Shown piece after piece: positions 16,319 to 24,462 of a stretch of DNA of 64,000 nucleotides (position 1 is its first letter; each line of letters begins with the position of its first letter). A program made the translations under genes and the position numbers. The stretch is from Sinobacterium norvegicum (GTDB taxonomy: Bacteria > Pseudomonadota > Gammaproteobacteria > Pseudomonadales > Sinobacteriaceae): NCBI RefSeq assembly GCF_923077115.1, contig NZ_CAKLPX010000001.1, positions 930,001-994,000 of the forward strand, read 5' to 3'. The notes beneath the pieces were generated by a model. It was not told the origin of the DNA. It searched no databases and was given only the letters and a program-made list of their open reading frames with translations.

Positions 16319-17455
16319 ATGATAGTTGGAATACCAAGAGAAAATATCGCCGAAGAGACCCGGGTCCCAATGATACCTGATTCGGTTAAACGCCTTGTTA
16401 GCCAGGGGGCCAGCGTACAAATTGAAGCGGGCTTAGGCGACAGCCTCGGCATTACCGATGAGCAGTACACCAAAGCCGGTGCCACTGTTAGTGACAGCAG
16501 AGCAACACTGCTGGCCAACGCCGATATGGTATTGCGTATTCGCAAACCCGAACTGGATGAAGTACCACTACTGAAGAAAGGCTCTATTCACATCTCGTTC
16601 CTTGACCCATTCAATGAAAATGAATTAGTCGACGCCTTTGCCGCTAACAACATCACGGCAATCAGCATGGAAATGATTCCACGTACCACCCGTGCACAAA
16701 AAATGGATGCGCTGAGCTCTCAGGCCTCCCTGGCTGGTTACGCCATGGTTATTCTGGCAGCAGAACGCCTCGATAAGATTCTACCGATGATGATGACCCC
16801 AGCTGGTACTATCTCCCCCTCACGCGTCTTTATTATCGGAGCCGGTGTTGCAGGCCTTCAGGCTGTCGCCACTGCTAAGCGCTTGGGCGCAAGAGTCGAT
16901 GCCTTCGATACCCGCCCTGTCGTTAAGGAGCAGGTTGAATCACTCGGCGGCAAGTTTGTTGAGATCGATCTCGGCGATACCGGCCAAACCGCCGGTGGTT
17001 ATGCCAACGCACTGACCCCAGAACAGATCGAGTTACAGCGTCTTGGCCAGAAAAAAGTGATGGAACAAGCCGATATCGTTATCACCACAGCACAACTGTT
17101 TGGCCGCAAGGCACCCGTTGTTGTCACCAAAGACATGATCGAGGTGATGAAGCCTGGCTCTGTCATCATCGACCTAGCCGTTGAATCCGGCGGTAATGTC
17201 GAAGGCTCTGTAGCCGGTGAAGAAGTAGATATCAACGGCGTTAAAGTCATCGGCCTAAAAAACATGCCTGGCCGCGTCGCCAACAATGCCAGCCAGATGT
17301 ACTCAGCCAACCTACACAACCTGGTACTCGATTACTGCAACAAAGAGACAGGCGACTTCGAACTCAACCTCGAAGACGACATTCTCAAGGGCTGTGTCAT
17401 CACCCATGATGGCCAGCTGGTCAACGAAATGATTATTAATGCGAGGGCAAAATAA
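16319..17455 (+). CDS. pntAA: NAD(P) transhydrogenase alpha subunit, part 1
   Basis: The NAD(H)-binding domain I of proton-pumping transhydrogenase, as a separate 378-residue soluble subunit. It begins in the family style (IVGIPRENIAEETRVPMIPD, residues 2-21). The Rossmann motif is FIIGAGVAGLQAVATAKRLG near 171-190. The RTTRAQKMDALSSQASLAGY block lies near 122-141. The enzyme transfers hydride from NADH to NADP at the inner membrane using the proton motive force. The stop overlaps the pntAB start by 1 nt, so the genes are cotranscribed. This three-gene split differs from the two-gene pntA-pntB of E. coli. Confidence 0.97.
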   Translation: MIVGIPRENIAEETRVPMIPDSVKRLVSQGASVQIEAGLGDSLGITDEQYTKAGATVSDSRATLLANADMVLRIRKPELDEVPLLKKGSIHISFLDPFNENELVDAFAANNITAISMEMIPRTTRAQKMDALSSQASLAGYAMVILAAERLDKILPMMMTPAGTISPSRVFIIGAGVAGLQAVATAKRLGARVDAFDTRPVVKEQVESLGGKFVEIDLGDTGQTAGGYANALTPEQIELQRLGQKKVMEQADIVITTAQLFGRKAPVVVTKDMIEVMKPGSVIIDLAVESGGNVEGSVAGEEVDINGVKVIGLKNMPGRVANNASQMYSANLHNLVLDYCNKETGDFELNLEDDILKGCVITHDGQLVNEMIINARAK

Positions 17456-17733
17456 TGGACGCCATCTATCTTATCTTTATCTTTGCATTGTCTATTTTCT
17501 TAGGCTTTGAACTTATTTCTAAGGTACCCGCAACACTGCACACACCGCTGATGTCTGGTTCGAACGCGATCTCAGGCATTACCGTTGTCGGCGCACTCGT
17601 CGCTGCCAACCAAGGTAGCAGCAGCATTGCTCTCTGGTTAGGTACTGCGGCTGTTGCACTCGCAACCATCAACGTTGTTGGCGGTTATATGGTTACCGAT
17701 CGCATGCTTGGCATGTTTAAGAAGAAGAAATAA
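17455..17733 (+). CDS. pntAB: NAD(P) transhydrogenase alpha subunit, part 2 (membrane)
   Basis: A 92-residue membrane subunit that corresponds to the C-terminal membrane part of E. coli PntA. It has three hydrophobic helices (about residues 3-20, 32-50 and 58-82) and the conserved HTPLMSGSNAISGI motif near 25-38. The ATG shares a base with the pntAA stop. It provides part of the proton channel together with PntB. It ends in a basic FKKKK tail 11 nt before pntB. Confidence 0.96.
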   Translation: MDAIYLIFIFALSIFLGFELISKVPATLHTPLMSGSNAISGITVVGALVAANQGSSSIALWLGTAAVALATINVVGGYMVTDRMLGMFKKKK

Positions 17734-17744
17734 GGAACGCTCAC

Positions 17745-19145
17745 ATGAACGCAGCATTTGTAATCAACCTCGCCTACGTTTTATCGGCTGTCCTATTTAT
17801 TATCGGCCTGAAAAAACTCAGCTCACCGGCCACCGCACGTCAGGGTAATTTAATCTCTGCCATCGGCATGCTTATCGCCATCGTCGCGACGCTAATCAGC
17901 GAACTTAAACTACCCTGGGCCAATATTATGATTGGCCTGGTTATCGGTAGCCTGATTGGTGGTATTGCCGCCAAGCGCGTACAGATGACCGGCATGCCTG
18001 AACTCGTCGCCGTCTTTAACGGCTTCGGTGGTGCAGCCTCACTATTAGTCGGCTGGGTTGCCCTCTTCCCCGCCACAGGCCTTGACGGCATAGTCGCAAG
18101 CGCACAGGGTATCTCTACCTTTACCGCCATTACCATCGTACTATCGATTCTGATTGGTGGCGTTACTTTAACAGGCTCGTTAGTTGCCTACGGCAAGCTG
18201 TCTGAGAAGATGAGCAGCGGCGCTATTCAGTTTGGTGGTCAACAAATCGTCAATGCCTTGATTGTCGCCGGCATTATTGGCTCGGCTATTATGCTCTGCC
18301 TGAACCCAAGCCACGACAGCATCTGGCTGTGGTCGGTACTGATACTTTCATTGATCTTCGGCATCATGGTTGTTATCCCCATCGGTGGCGCCGATATGCC
18401 CGTCGTTATTGCTCTGCTTAACTCGTACTCAGGCCTTGCCGCCTGTGCCGCCGGTTTCGTGCTCAACAACAACCTGCTGATTGTTGCCGGTTCACTGGTC
18501 GGCACCTCAGGTATCATCCTGACCAACATCATGTGTAAGGCAATGAACCGCTCATTGACCAACGTCTTGTTCTCAGGTTTTGCCGCCGCCAAGCAGTCAA
18601 CCATGGTCATCGAAGGCGAAGTGAAGCCCATCGTTGCCGAAGATGCCTACTTGATTCTTGAAGCCGCTCAGCGCGTTGTAATCGTGCCTGGTTACGGCAT
18701 GGCTGTTGCCCAGGCACAGCACGTGGTGAAAGAGTTGATGAATCACTTAGAGGCCAACGGTTGTGAGGTGCAGTTTGCCATCCACCCAGTCGCCGGTCGT
18801 ATGCCTGGCCACATGAACGTATTGCTGGCCGAGGCCAACGTACCTTATGAGCAACTGGTAGAGATGGACGATATCAACCCACAGATGAGCAATATGGATA
18901 TCGCCATTGTTATCGGCGCCAACGATGTTGTTAACCCGGCCGCTAACGAAGATGAAGGCAGCCCGCTTTACGGCATGCCAGTTATCAACGTGACCGAAGC
19001 GCGTACTGTATTCGTTCTTAAGCGTTCGATGGGGGCTGGTTTCTCCGGCGTTGAGAACCCATTATTCTTCGGTGAAAACAGCCGTATGTTGTTTGGTGAT
19101 GCCAAGGAATCACTGGGCACCATTGTGACCGAGTTTAGCGATTAA
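17745..19145 (+). CDS. pntB: NAD(P) transhydrogenase beta subunit
   Basis: A 466-residue subunit with about eight to nine transmembrane helices (residues 5-275) and a C-terminal NADP(H)-binding domain III. Key signatures of the latter are VPGYGMAVAQAQH near 313-325, the HPVAGRMPGHMNVLLAEA block near 345-362, and IGANDVVNPAA near 387-397. It completes the proton channel and makes NADPH for biosynthesis. AAGGAA lies about 9 nt before the ATG. A strong terminator follows, so pntAA-pntAB-pntB forms a self-contained operon. Confidence 0.97.
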   Translation: MNAAFVINLAYVLSAVLFIIGLKKLSSPATARQGNLISAIGMLIAIVATLISELKLPWANIMIGLVIGSLIGGIAAKRVQMTGMPELVAVFNGFGGAASLLVGWVALFPATGLDGIVASAQGISTFTAITIVLSILIGGVTLTGSLVAYGKLSEKMSSGAIQFGGQQIVNALIVAGIIGSAIMLCLNPSHDSIWLWSVLILSLIFGIMVVIPIGGADMPVVIALLNSYSGLAACAAGFVLNNNLLIVAGSLVGTSGIILTNIMCKAMNRSLTNVLFSGFAAAKQSTMVIEGEVKPIVAEDAYLILEAAQRVVIVPGYGMAVAQAQHVVKELMNHLEANGCEVQFAIHPVAGRMPGHMNVLLAEANVPYEQLVEMDDINPQMSNMDIAIVIGANDVVNPAANEDEGSPLYGMPVINVTEARTVFVLKRSMGAGFSGVENPLFFGENSRMLFGDAKESLGTIVTEFSD

Positions 19146-19160
19146 GTTGTTAGTTCGATG

Positions 19161-19191
19161 AAAAAGGCCTGCTAACGCAGGCCTTTTTTTT
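19161..19191. terminator. Terminator after pntB, possibly bidirectional
   Basis: Stem GGCCTGC (19166-19172) with GCAGGCC (19177-19183), loop TAAC, flanked by five A and eight T. It can end pntB on the plus strand and, less strongly, the EamA gene that converges from the right. Confidence 0.92.
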
Positions 19192-19203
19192 GTCATTAAA
19201 TAA

Positions 19204-20079
19204 TCATTGCCACATCACCATAATGGCGGCAACGGCGATTAACACCAAGCCCAGTATATCCTTCACCTTTACCTTTTCTCCCAGCCACAATAACGAAATC
19301 AGCATAGTAAAAAAGATCTCCACCTGCCCTAACGTTTTAACATAGGGAACAGCCTGTAACGACATCGCACTGAACCAGCCGATAGAACCAAGACAACTGG
19401 CGATGCTGGTTAATAACGTCAGCTTAGGCCGCTGCCAAAGCGCCACGACCGAGGCCTTGTCTTTGAACGTTAAATACGCAAGCAACAACACCGTCTGCAA
19501 GCTGATCACTAACAACAGCACCCAGGCAGCACGATGAGGGAACGGTAAATCGAGATTGAGACTGGCCTCGCGCACCCACAGTGAAGTCAGCGCAAACGCC
19601 GTACCACTGGCCAAACCAATGGCAACAATATTGACCGACAAGCCCTTAAAACCATTGACGCTGCTGAGCATAAAGACGGCTACACCACCGATCATCACCC
19701 CGACCCAGCCCAACAGCGACAACTGGGTGCCAAAGAAAAACACCCCTAATATTGCCGCCACCAGCGCCTCGCTCTTGGCAAGGCCAGCACCGACAGCGTA
19801 GTTCTGATACTGAAACAACTTCACCATCAACGCTGTGGCCAATATTTGCATCAGCGAGGCCGAGACAATAAAGGCAAGAAATTTTGCGTTGAAATTCGGC
19901 AGAGCTGCCGGCTGCCATAGATATAAACCGATGAGATAACAGAGCGCTATTGGGCTGGCCCATAAGAAACGCGCCAGCGTCACACCTAGCGCACTAACAT
20001 CCTTGCTTAACTTGCTTTGAAAGGCATTGCGCCAGGACTGCATAAAGGCAGCCAACACTGTAAATCCGACCCACAACAT
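19204..20079 (-). CDS. EamA/DMT-superfamily transporter
   Basis: A 291-residue inner-membrane protein with about ten hydrophobic helices in two five-helix repeats, as expected for the drug/metabolite transporter superfamily. The second repeat ends with the typical EIFFTMLISLLWLGEKVKV segment near 253-271. It is convergent with pntB and shares its terminator region. The start is ATG at 20079 (MLWVGFTVLAAFMQSW). The substrate is unknown; export of amino acids or other small metabolites is common in the family. Confidence 0.88.
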   Translation of the reverse strand: MLWVGFTVLAAFMQSWRNAFQSKLSKDVSALGVTLARFLWASPIALCYLIGLYLWQPAALPNFNAKFLAFIVSASLMQILATALMVKLFQYQNYAVGAGLAKSEALVAAILGVFFFGTQLSLLGWVGVMIGGVAVFMLSSVNGFKGLSVNIVAIGLASGTAFALTSLWVREASLNLDLPFPHRAAWVLLLVISLQTVLLLAYLTFKDKASVVALWQRPKLTLLTSIASCLGSIGWFSAMSLQAVPYVKTLGQVEIFFTMLISLLWLGEKVKVKDILGLVLIAVAAIMVMWQ

Positions 20080-20178
20080 CGTTTATCCCCATCAGACTTG
20101 CTGGCCACCGCGGCCAAATCGAGCACAGCATAACGTTTTGCCAAGTCAATATCAGCGGCGACCAATTATACCGGCAAT

Positions 20179-20205
20179 AAAAAAGGCGGAGCCAATGCCG
20201 GCTCC
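20179..20205 (-). terminator. Rho-independent terminator after the BCCT gene
   Basis: Stem GGAGCC with GGCTCC (20188-20193 and 20200-20205), loop of six, with the T run read on the minus strand from the As at 20179-20184. It lies 34 nt past the BCCT stop codon. Confidence 0.85.
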
Positions 20206-20238
20206 ACCTCCAATGCGACTACCTGTTTTTGCAGGCGC

Positions 20239-22218
20239 CTATGACGAGGCGCCGCCAACATACTCCGAGTTGGACAGGTGCAGATAGTGCAGGTATTTCT
20301 CATACTGCGTCACTACATCAGCTAAGATTTGCTCCTCGGTAAAGCCCATCACATCGTAGTACTGACCGCCGTGCTCCAGGAACACCTCAACACGGTAGAA
20401 CTCATCGTCATCACTGCTCTCCTGGGCCTCGGCACCACTGGCCATGCTAAAGGCGCGAACCCGCAGGCCATAGACAAAATCATCGTGCTCATCATTGGCG
20501 ATAACAAAGCGTAAACGGCCTTCAAAATTAAGCAGCTCGGCGGAGATACCCCGTCTGACAAAGCTCTCACAGACCTTGGTCAGCGCCGGTTGCGCCACAT
20601 CATCGAGAAAGCTTTGTGCCTGCTGCGGGCTGGGGTGAGAAATCAACACATCGAGGTGATCCTCCCAGCTGACATTAGTCTTACTGAACTGCACACTGGT
20701 ATTGTGTGACTGCACACTGTTGATCTTCAACCAATCATCCTGCAGCGCTCTAAACAAACCAAAACACATCAGCAGCATCACTAACAAAAACGGTAAGGCA
20801 CTGGCGATGGCAGCCGTTTGCAGTGCCTGCAGGCCTCCAGCCAACAGCAGCACTGCGGCCACGACACCCTCTAATACCGCCCAAAAAATCCGCTGCCAGA
20901 CCGGCGCATCGAGGTCACCGCCAGAGGTAAGATTATCGATAACGAGCGAGCCCGAATCCGAGGAGGTGATAAAAAAGGTAGCCACCAAACACAGACCGAT
21001 AGCGGATAACAGCGTCGACAGCGGCATATGCTCAAAGAAGACAAACAGCGCCACCGACACATCACTCGATACAGCATCGGAGAGATAAGTAGCGCCATGA
21101 TGCATAATGGCATCGATGGCAGTATTACCAAATACCGTCATCCATAAGAAGGTAAAAGCCGCGGGTACGAACAACACTCCAACCAAAAACTCACGAATAG
21201 TCCGGCCACGGGAGATGCGGGCAATAAAGGTGCCGACAAAAGGAGACCACGAAATCCACCAACCCCAGTACAGCAATGTCCAGCCGCCCAGCCAATCGTT
21301 CTTGTTCTCATAGGCATAGAGATTAAATGTCTTGCCGACAATCTCACTAAAATAAGCACCGGTATTCTGCACAAACGACTGCAACAGCACCACCGTGGGG
21401 CCAAACACCAACACAAACAACATCAGCAGCATCGCCAAACCCAGGTTGACCTCGCTAAGCCGTTTAACGCCCTTATCCAGGCCAGAAAACACCGACAGCG
21501 TGGCGATCATGGTAATGACGATAATCAATGCCACCTGCACACCGGCGCCAACGGGAATATCCAACAGATAATTTAACCCGGCATTAAGCTGCAAAACGCC
21601 AAAGCCAAGAGACGTTGCCACACCAAACATCGTACCCAACACCGCAAAAGTATCGACAGCGTGGCCGATCGGCCCATAAATCCGTTCGCCAATCAGCGGA
21701 TATAAACCACTGCGAGGCAACAACGGTAGCTTATGACGATAGGCAAAATAGGCCAAACTCAACGCCACCACAGCATAGATGGCCCAGGCATGAATGCCCC
21801 AGTGGAAAAAGGTAATCTTCATCGCCTCTTTCGCCGCCGCAATCGAGGCGGGGTCGGCATCGGGTGGCGCCATATAGTGCATCACCGGCTCGGCAACACC
21901 AAAAAACATTAACCCAATACCCATGCCGGCGGAAAACAGCATGGCAATCCAGCTTTTATAGCTGTAATCGGGCTCGGAATGATCCGGTCCCAGCTTAATA
22001 TCACCAAAACGACTGACCATGACGAAGATAATAAAAATCAGGAAGACCGCCACGCCTAGGATATACAACCACCCCGCCTGAATCTCAAACCACGAGCGAA
22101 TCGTTTGAAATAATGATTGGGTCTGCTGAGGCCAGATGGCGGCCACAAAAACCAGCAGTACGATAAGAAAAACAGAGGGGTAAAAGACAGCTGAGTTGAT
22201 ACTCGCTTTTTTTGACAT
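20239..22218 (-). CDS. BCCT-family choline/betaine transporter (BetT-like)
   Basis: A sodium- or proton-coupled uptake carrier for choline, glycine betaine or related osmolytes. Residues about 10-500 hold roughly twelve membrane helices. The family hallmark is visible in WWISWSPFVGTFIARISRGR near 330-349, and the GMGIGLMFFGVAEPVMHY block near 95-112. A soluble C-terminal extension of about 150 residues follows. BetT proteins use such a tail for osmotic control. I start the gene at the ATG at 22218 (MSKKASINS), giving 659 residues; the frame is open upstream to a GTG at 22410, but that stretch lacks family features. No bet enzymes or regulator are adjacent. Confidence 0.93.
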   Translation of the reverse strand: MSKKASINSAVFYPSVFLIVLLVFVAAIWPQQTQSLFQTIRSWFEIQAGWLYILGVAVFLIFIIFVMVSRFGDIKLGPDHSEPDYSYKSWIAMLFSAGMGIGLMFFGVAEPVMHYMAPPDADPASIAAAKEAMKITFFHWGIHAWAIYAVVALSLAYFAYRHKLPLLPRSGLYPLIGERIYGPIGHAVDTFAVLGTMFGVATSLGFGVLQLNAGLNYLLDIPVGAGVQVALIIVITMIATLSVFSGLDKGVKRLSEVNLGLAMLLMLFVLVFGPTVVLLQSFVQNTGAYFSEIVGKTFNLYAYENKNDWLGGWTLLYWGWWISWSPFVGTFIARISRGRTIREFLVGVLFVPAAFTFLWMTVFGNTAIDAIMHHGATYLSDAVSSDVSVALFVFFEHMPLSTLLSAIGLCLVATFFITSSDSGSLVIDNLTSGGDLDAPVWQRIFWAVLEGVVAAVLLLAGGLQALQTAAIASALPFLLVMLLMCFGLFRALQDDWLKINSVQSHNTSVQFSKTNVSWEDHLDVLISHPSPQQAQSFLDDVAQPALTKVCESFVRRGISAELLNFEGRLRFVIANDEHDDFVYGLRVRAFSMASGAEAQESSDDDEFYRVEVFLEHGGQYYDVMGFTEEQILADVVTQYEKYLHYLHLSNSEYVGGASS

Positions 22219-22404
22219 ATGACTCTCAGTAAGTGGTTGGCGTAGTCGGTTATCACTCTTTACCCAGCAATACACTGAAATACTGCGAAAGAACCGATCA
22301 CAACCTTTGGCGAACAGTAGCCGATGCTTGGACGCTATAATACTCTCGATACCATAACACTTTTGCGACAGTATTGCTGACCCCCAAAAAATCACCAACG
22401 CAGG

Positions 22405-22468
22405 GACCACCCGCTCAGGGTCAGGTCTTTGATTTAGACCACCCGCTCAGGGTCAGGTCTTTGATTTA
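22405..22468. repeat. Perfect tandem duplication of a 32-bp transposon end
   Basis: Copies at 22405-22436 and 22437-22468 are identical, each containing AGGGTCAGGTCTTTGATTTA. The last 20 bases of each copy pair with the inverted copy at 23353-23372. A doubled end may record a nested or failed insertion, or a slippage event. Confidence 0.9.
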
Positions 22469-23298
22469 TGATGCTTCACCAAGCCACTCACGGTGGAATA
22501 ATGCAAACCAAAGTAATCACCGATGTTTTTTAGCGTATAACCGCCACTGCCATACGCTTCGACGATTGCCGAATTTCTGCTGTCGTTGGCCTCCTCATAC
22601 TCACTGAGCGACTTCGGCGGCGCACGCCTTTGCGAGGACGGTATTTCACCGAGTGTTTTGTCACCGTCGATCAATGACTGCATGTTTTCAATAAACGGGT
22701 CGTCGCCTAGAAACACCTGATTACGTAAGGCGCCCCAAGGTGACGGCTGCCCCTTACCGGCGGCAACAAACACTTTATAGCGTGCTACTGCCGTTGCTTT
22801 ACGCTTAGCAAAAGTCGATAAGATCCACTCAGTGTATAGGAAGGCGGGGCTCTGAATCTGCCCAACCATGGCTCGATAACTGCTCCAGCGCCAATCCCTG
22901 GCTGAACGCACCATGCCCGCTCGCACAGGATTAAGTACGATATAACGCGACAACGCCAACAGATAGCTCTGTTTTTCAACCAAAATAGCCTTATAGCGCC
23001 CCTGAAAAACATGCCCAACACGGCCATGTGTACGATTGAACGCTTGCGTATAGACGCCATTCAACTGCCGCATCCCCTTGGCCAGATTTGCCTCAGGGGT
23101 TTCGATCAAAAGATGGTAATGGTTGTCCATTAAACAGTAGCCATGACACAACCAATGATGCGCCTGACAGACATCAGCCAGTATCGACAAGAACGCCTTA
23201 AAATCAGCCGCCGACTCAAAAATATTCTCACGCCGATCACCGCGAGACGTAATATGATACAGCGCACCCGAGAACTCCAACCGCAGAGGCCTAGCCAT
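22453..23298 (-). CDS. REP-associated / IS200-like Y1 transposase
   Basis: A 281-residue HUH-superfamily transposase. Its opening MARPLRLEFSGALYHITSRG and the segment DRRENIFE are characteristic of REP-associated tyrosine transposases. The metal-binding HUH pair is seen in NHYHLLIET (residues about 58-66). The conserved downstream block is HGRVGHVFQGRYKAILVEK near 94-112, and RYIVLNPVRAGMV follows. A C-terminal helix-turn-helix-like region (about 243-275) precedes the end. The protein finishes HHKSKT because its last codons lie in the terminal repeat. The ATG has AAGGTGA about 6 nt upstream. It looks intact. RAYT proteins are often domesticated single-copy genes that move REP sequences. Confidence 0.9.
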   Translation of the reverse strand: MARPLRLEFSGALYHITSRGDRRENIFESAADFKAFLSILADVCQAHHWLCHGYCLMDNHYHLLIETPEANLAKGMRQLNGVYTQAFNRTHGRVGHVFQGRYKAILVEKQSYLLALSRYIVLNPVRAGMVRSARDWRWSSYRAMVGQIQSPAFLYTEWILSTFAKRKATAVARYKVFVAAGKGQPSPWGALRNQVFLGDDPFIENMQSLIDGDKTLGEIPSSQRRAPPKSLSEYEEANDSRNSAIVEAYGSGGYTLKNIGDYFGLHYSTVSGLVKHHKSKT

Positions 23299-23352
23299 GA
23301 TTCATCACCTTAATATCACTCACATAACCTCAAGACTAGTAGAGCAAAATCA

Positions 23353-23372
23353 TAAATCAAAGACCTGACCCT
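23353..23372. repeat. Inverted right-end copy of the transposon terminal sequence
   Basis: TAAATCAAAGACCTGACCCT is the exact reverse complement of the last 20 bases of each 32-bp left-end copy. It marks the probable right boundary of the element. Confidence 0.85.
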
Positions 23373-23520
23373 ATTGATGACCTTGAAGCCGCCAGCGATA
23401 AGTATGACAAGAGAGCTTGGGCGTGCTTCCCGCCTAAAAGACTATGCAAAAGCCGAAAGATACGGTGCCCGCTATACCAAATTAACGGCAACAGGCAATC
23501 TGCAGGCAAATCACAGGCAC

Positions 23521-23545
23521 AAAAAAGCCCACCATGAGGCGGGCT
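23521..23545 (-). terminator. Terminator downstream of tRNA-Pro
   Basis: A GC-rich hairpin (GCCCACC 23527-23533 with GGCGGGC 23538-23544, one mismatch, loop ATGA). On the minus strand it is followed by six T. It lies about 29 nt past the tRNA-Pro 3' end. Confidence 0.75.
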
Positions 23546-23573
23546 TCTAAGCGGTTGATTTAACAACCTAATT

Positions 23574-23650
23574 TGGTCGGAGTAGCAGGATTTGAACCTG
23601 CGACCACTACACCCCCAGTGTAGTGCGCTACCAGACTGCGCTATACCCCG
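23574..23650 (-). tRNA. tRNA-Pro (GGG)
   Basis: A full 77-nt cloverleaf on the minus strand. The acceptor stem pairs CGGGGTA with TACTCCG, the CCA end is encoded (TGG on plus at 23574-23576), and the T-loop region reads GGTTCAAATCC. The anticodon loop is CTGGGGG, giving anticodon GGG. The gene lies upstream of a hairpin terminator and next to the transposase element, a common neighbourhood for mobile DNA. Confidence 0.97.
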
Positions 23651-23795
23651 ATAACGTATTGTTAGAGCTTATCGGCTCAACCAAAACGTGGCGGCAACTA
23701 TAACGCAGCAATGGCCTGTTGTGAAGTATTTTAAAGCGTTAAAGGGGGTTTTACGGATTTTTTTTACCATCGCCAACAACCATAAACAACAGTGG

Positions 23796-24182
23796 TTATT
23801 TATCGTCCAATATCGATAAAATAGACTCTAATTCGTCGATTAATTCACTGTTAGAAAAAGCATCCTCGCCGGCTGTCTTTTCAGACTTTTGCGCAGCCTT
23901 CTTATGCCCTCTTAGCCATTGTCGGGCACCACTGATGGTATAGCCTTGCTCATAGAGCAGCTGATAAATAGTACGAATGGTTTCAATGTCGTGCTGTTGG
24001 TAGTAACGGCGGTTGCCTCGACGCTGAATGTTGCTCAGCTGGGGGAACTCCTGTTCCCAGTAACGCAGAATATGAGGCTTAATATCACACAGGTCACTGG
24101 CTTCACCGATGGTAAAGTAGCGCCTGCATGGTATCTCAGGAAAAAGTCTAGCTGACTTCTGGTCCTTTATAGGTCTCAACAC
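23796..24182 (-). CDS. MerR-family transcriptional regulator linked to ihfA
   Basis: A 128-residue regulator with a MerR winged helix at about 21-88 ([20 protein letters not shown], then YWEQEFPQL). The tail is Asp/Glu/Ser-rich without the effector cysteines of metal-sensing members. The same gene follows ihfA in pseudomonads, usually annotated only as MerR family. The start is a GTG (or the adjacent TTG) inside the 3' end of ihfA, giving an overlap of about 35 nt. No ATG in frame precedes the DNA-binding domain, so a rare start codon and translational coupling to ihfA are likely. The target genes are unknown. Confidence 0.9.
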   Translation of the reverse strand: MLRPIKDQKSARLFPEIPCRRYFTIGEASDLCDIKPHILRYWEQEFPQLSNIQRRGNRRYYQQHDIETIRTIYQLLYEQGYTISGARQWLRGHKKAAQKSEKTAGEDAFSNSELIDELESILSILDDK

Positions 24183-24456
24183 GTGCCTTTAGTTTTTGGC
24201 CCGGCTTAAAGGTGACTACACGACGTGCGGTAATCGGAATCTCTTCACCAGTTTTAGGATTACGACCGGGGCGTTCACTTTTATCGCGAAGATCGAAGTT
24301 GCCAAAGCCCGAGAGCTTGACCTGCTCGTTATCCTCTAACGATAAACGAACCTCCTCGAAAAATAACTCAACAATATCTTTAGACTCACGCTTGTTTAAG
24401 CCTAAGTCATCGAACAGCTTCTCAGCCATATCTGCTTTAGTTAATGCTCCAGCCAT
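24148..24456 (-). CDS. ihfA: Integration host factor subunit alpha
   Basis: IhfA pairs with IhfB to bend DNA in recombination, replication and transcription. The 102-residue sequence has the family body throughout, including the arm motif [20 protein letters not shown] near 61-80 that inserts at the bend. I chose the second ATG (24456) because AAGG lies 9 nt upstream, and the protein then begins [15 protein letters not shown] like other IhfA. An ATG two codons earlier directly abuts the pheT stop and is the alternative. It is the last recognised pheST-linked gene before the MerR gene; this pheST-ihfA order is widespread. Confidence 0.97.
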   Translation of the reverse strand: MAGALTKADMAEKLFDDLGLNKRESKDIVELFFEEVRLSLEDNEQVKLSGFGNFDLRDKSERPGRNPKTGEEIPITARRVVTFKPGQKLKARVETYKGPEVS

Positions 24457-24462
24457 ATTCAT

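Larger units (their letters stand above)
22405..23372 (-). mobile_element. IS200-like / REP-associated transposase element
   Basis: A unit of about 970 bp bounded by related terminal sequences. The left end is a 32-bp sequence in two perfect tandem copies. The right end carries 20 bp in inverted orientation (TAAATCAAAGACCTGACCCT, 23353-23372). The single gene is a Y1-type transposase read leftwards. Its stop codon lies inside the second left-end copy, so the repeat encodes the last residues. No target-site duplication is obvious, as expected for single-strand HUH transposition. It sits between the BCCT gene and tRNA-Pro. Confidence 0.75.

Noticed and set aside
22219..22410. N-terminal extension of the BCCT carrier
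   Set aside because: The frame is open but starts with GTG inside the transposon end repeat. Family homology begins at the ATG at 22218.
22405..22468. Tandem 32-bp repeats as a CRISPR array
   Set aside because: The copies are directly adjacent without spacers, number only two, and match the end of the transposase element.
23377..23550. 57-codon plus-strand frame between the transposase element and tRNA-Pro
   Set aside because: No ribosome site, no recognisable features, and it runs through the tRNA-Pro terminator hairpin.
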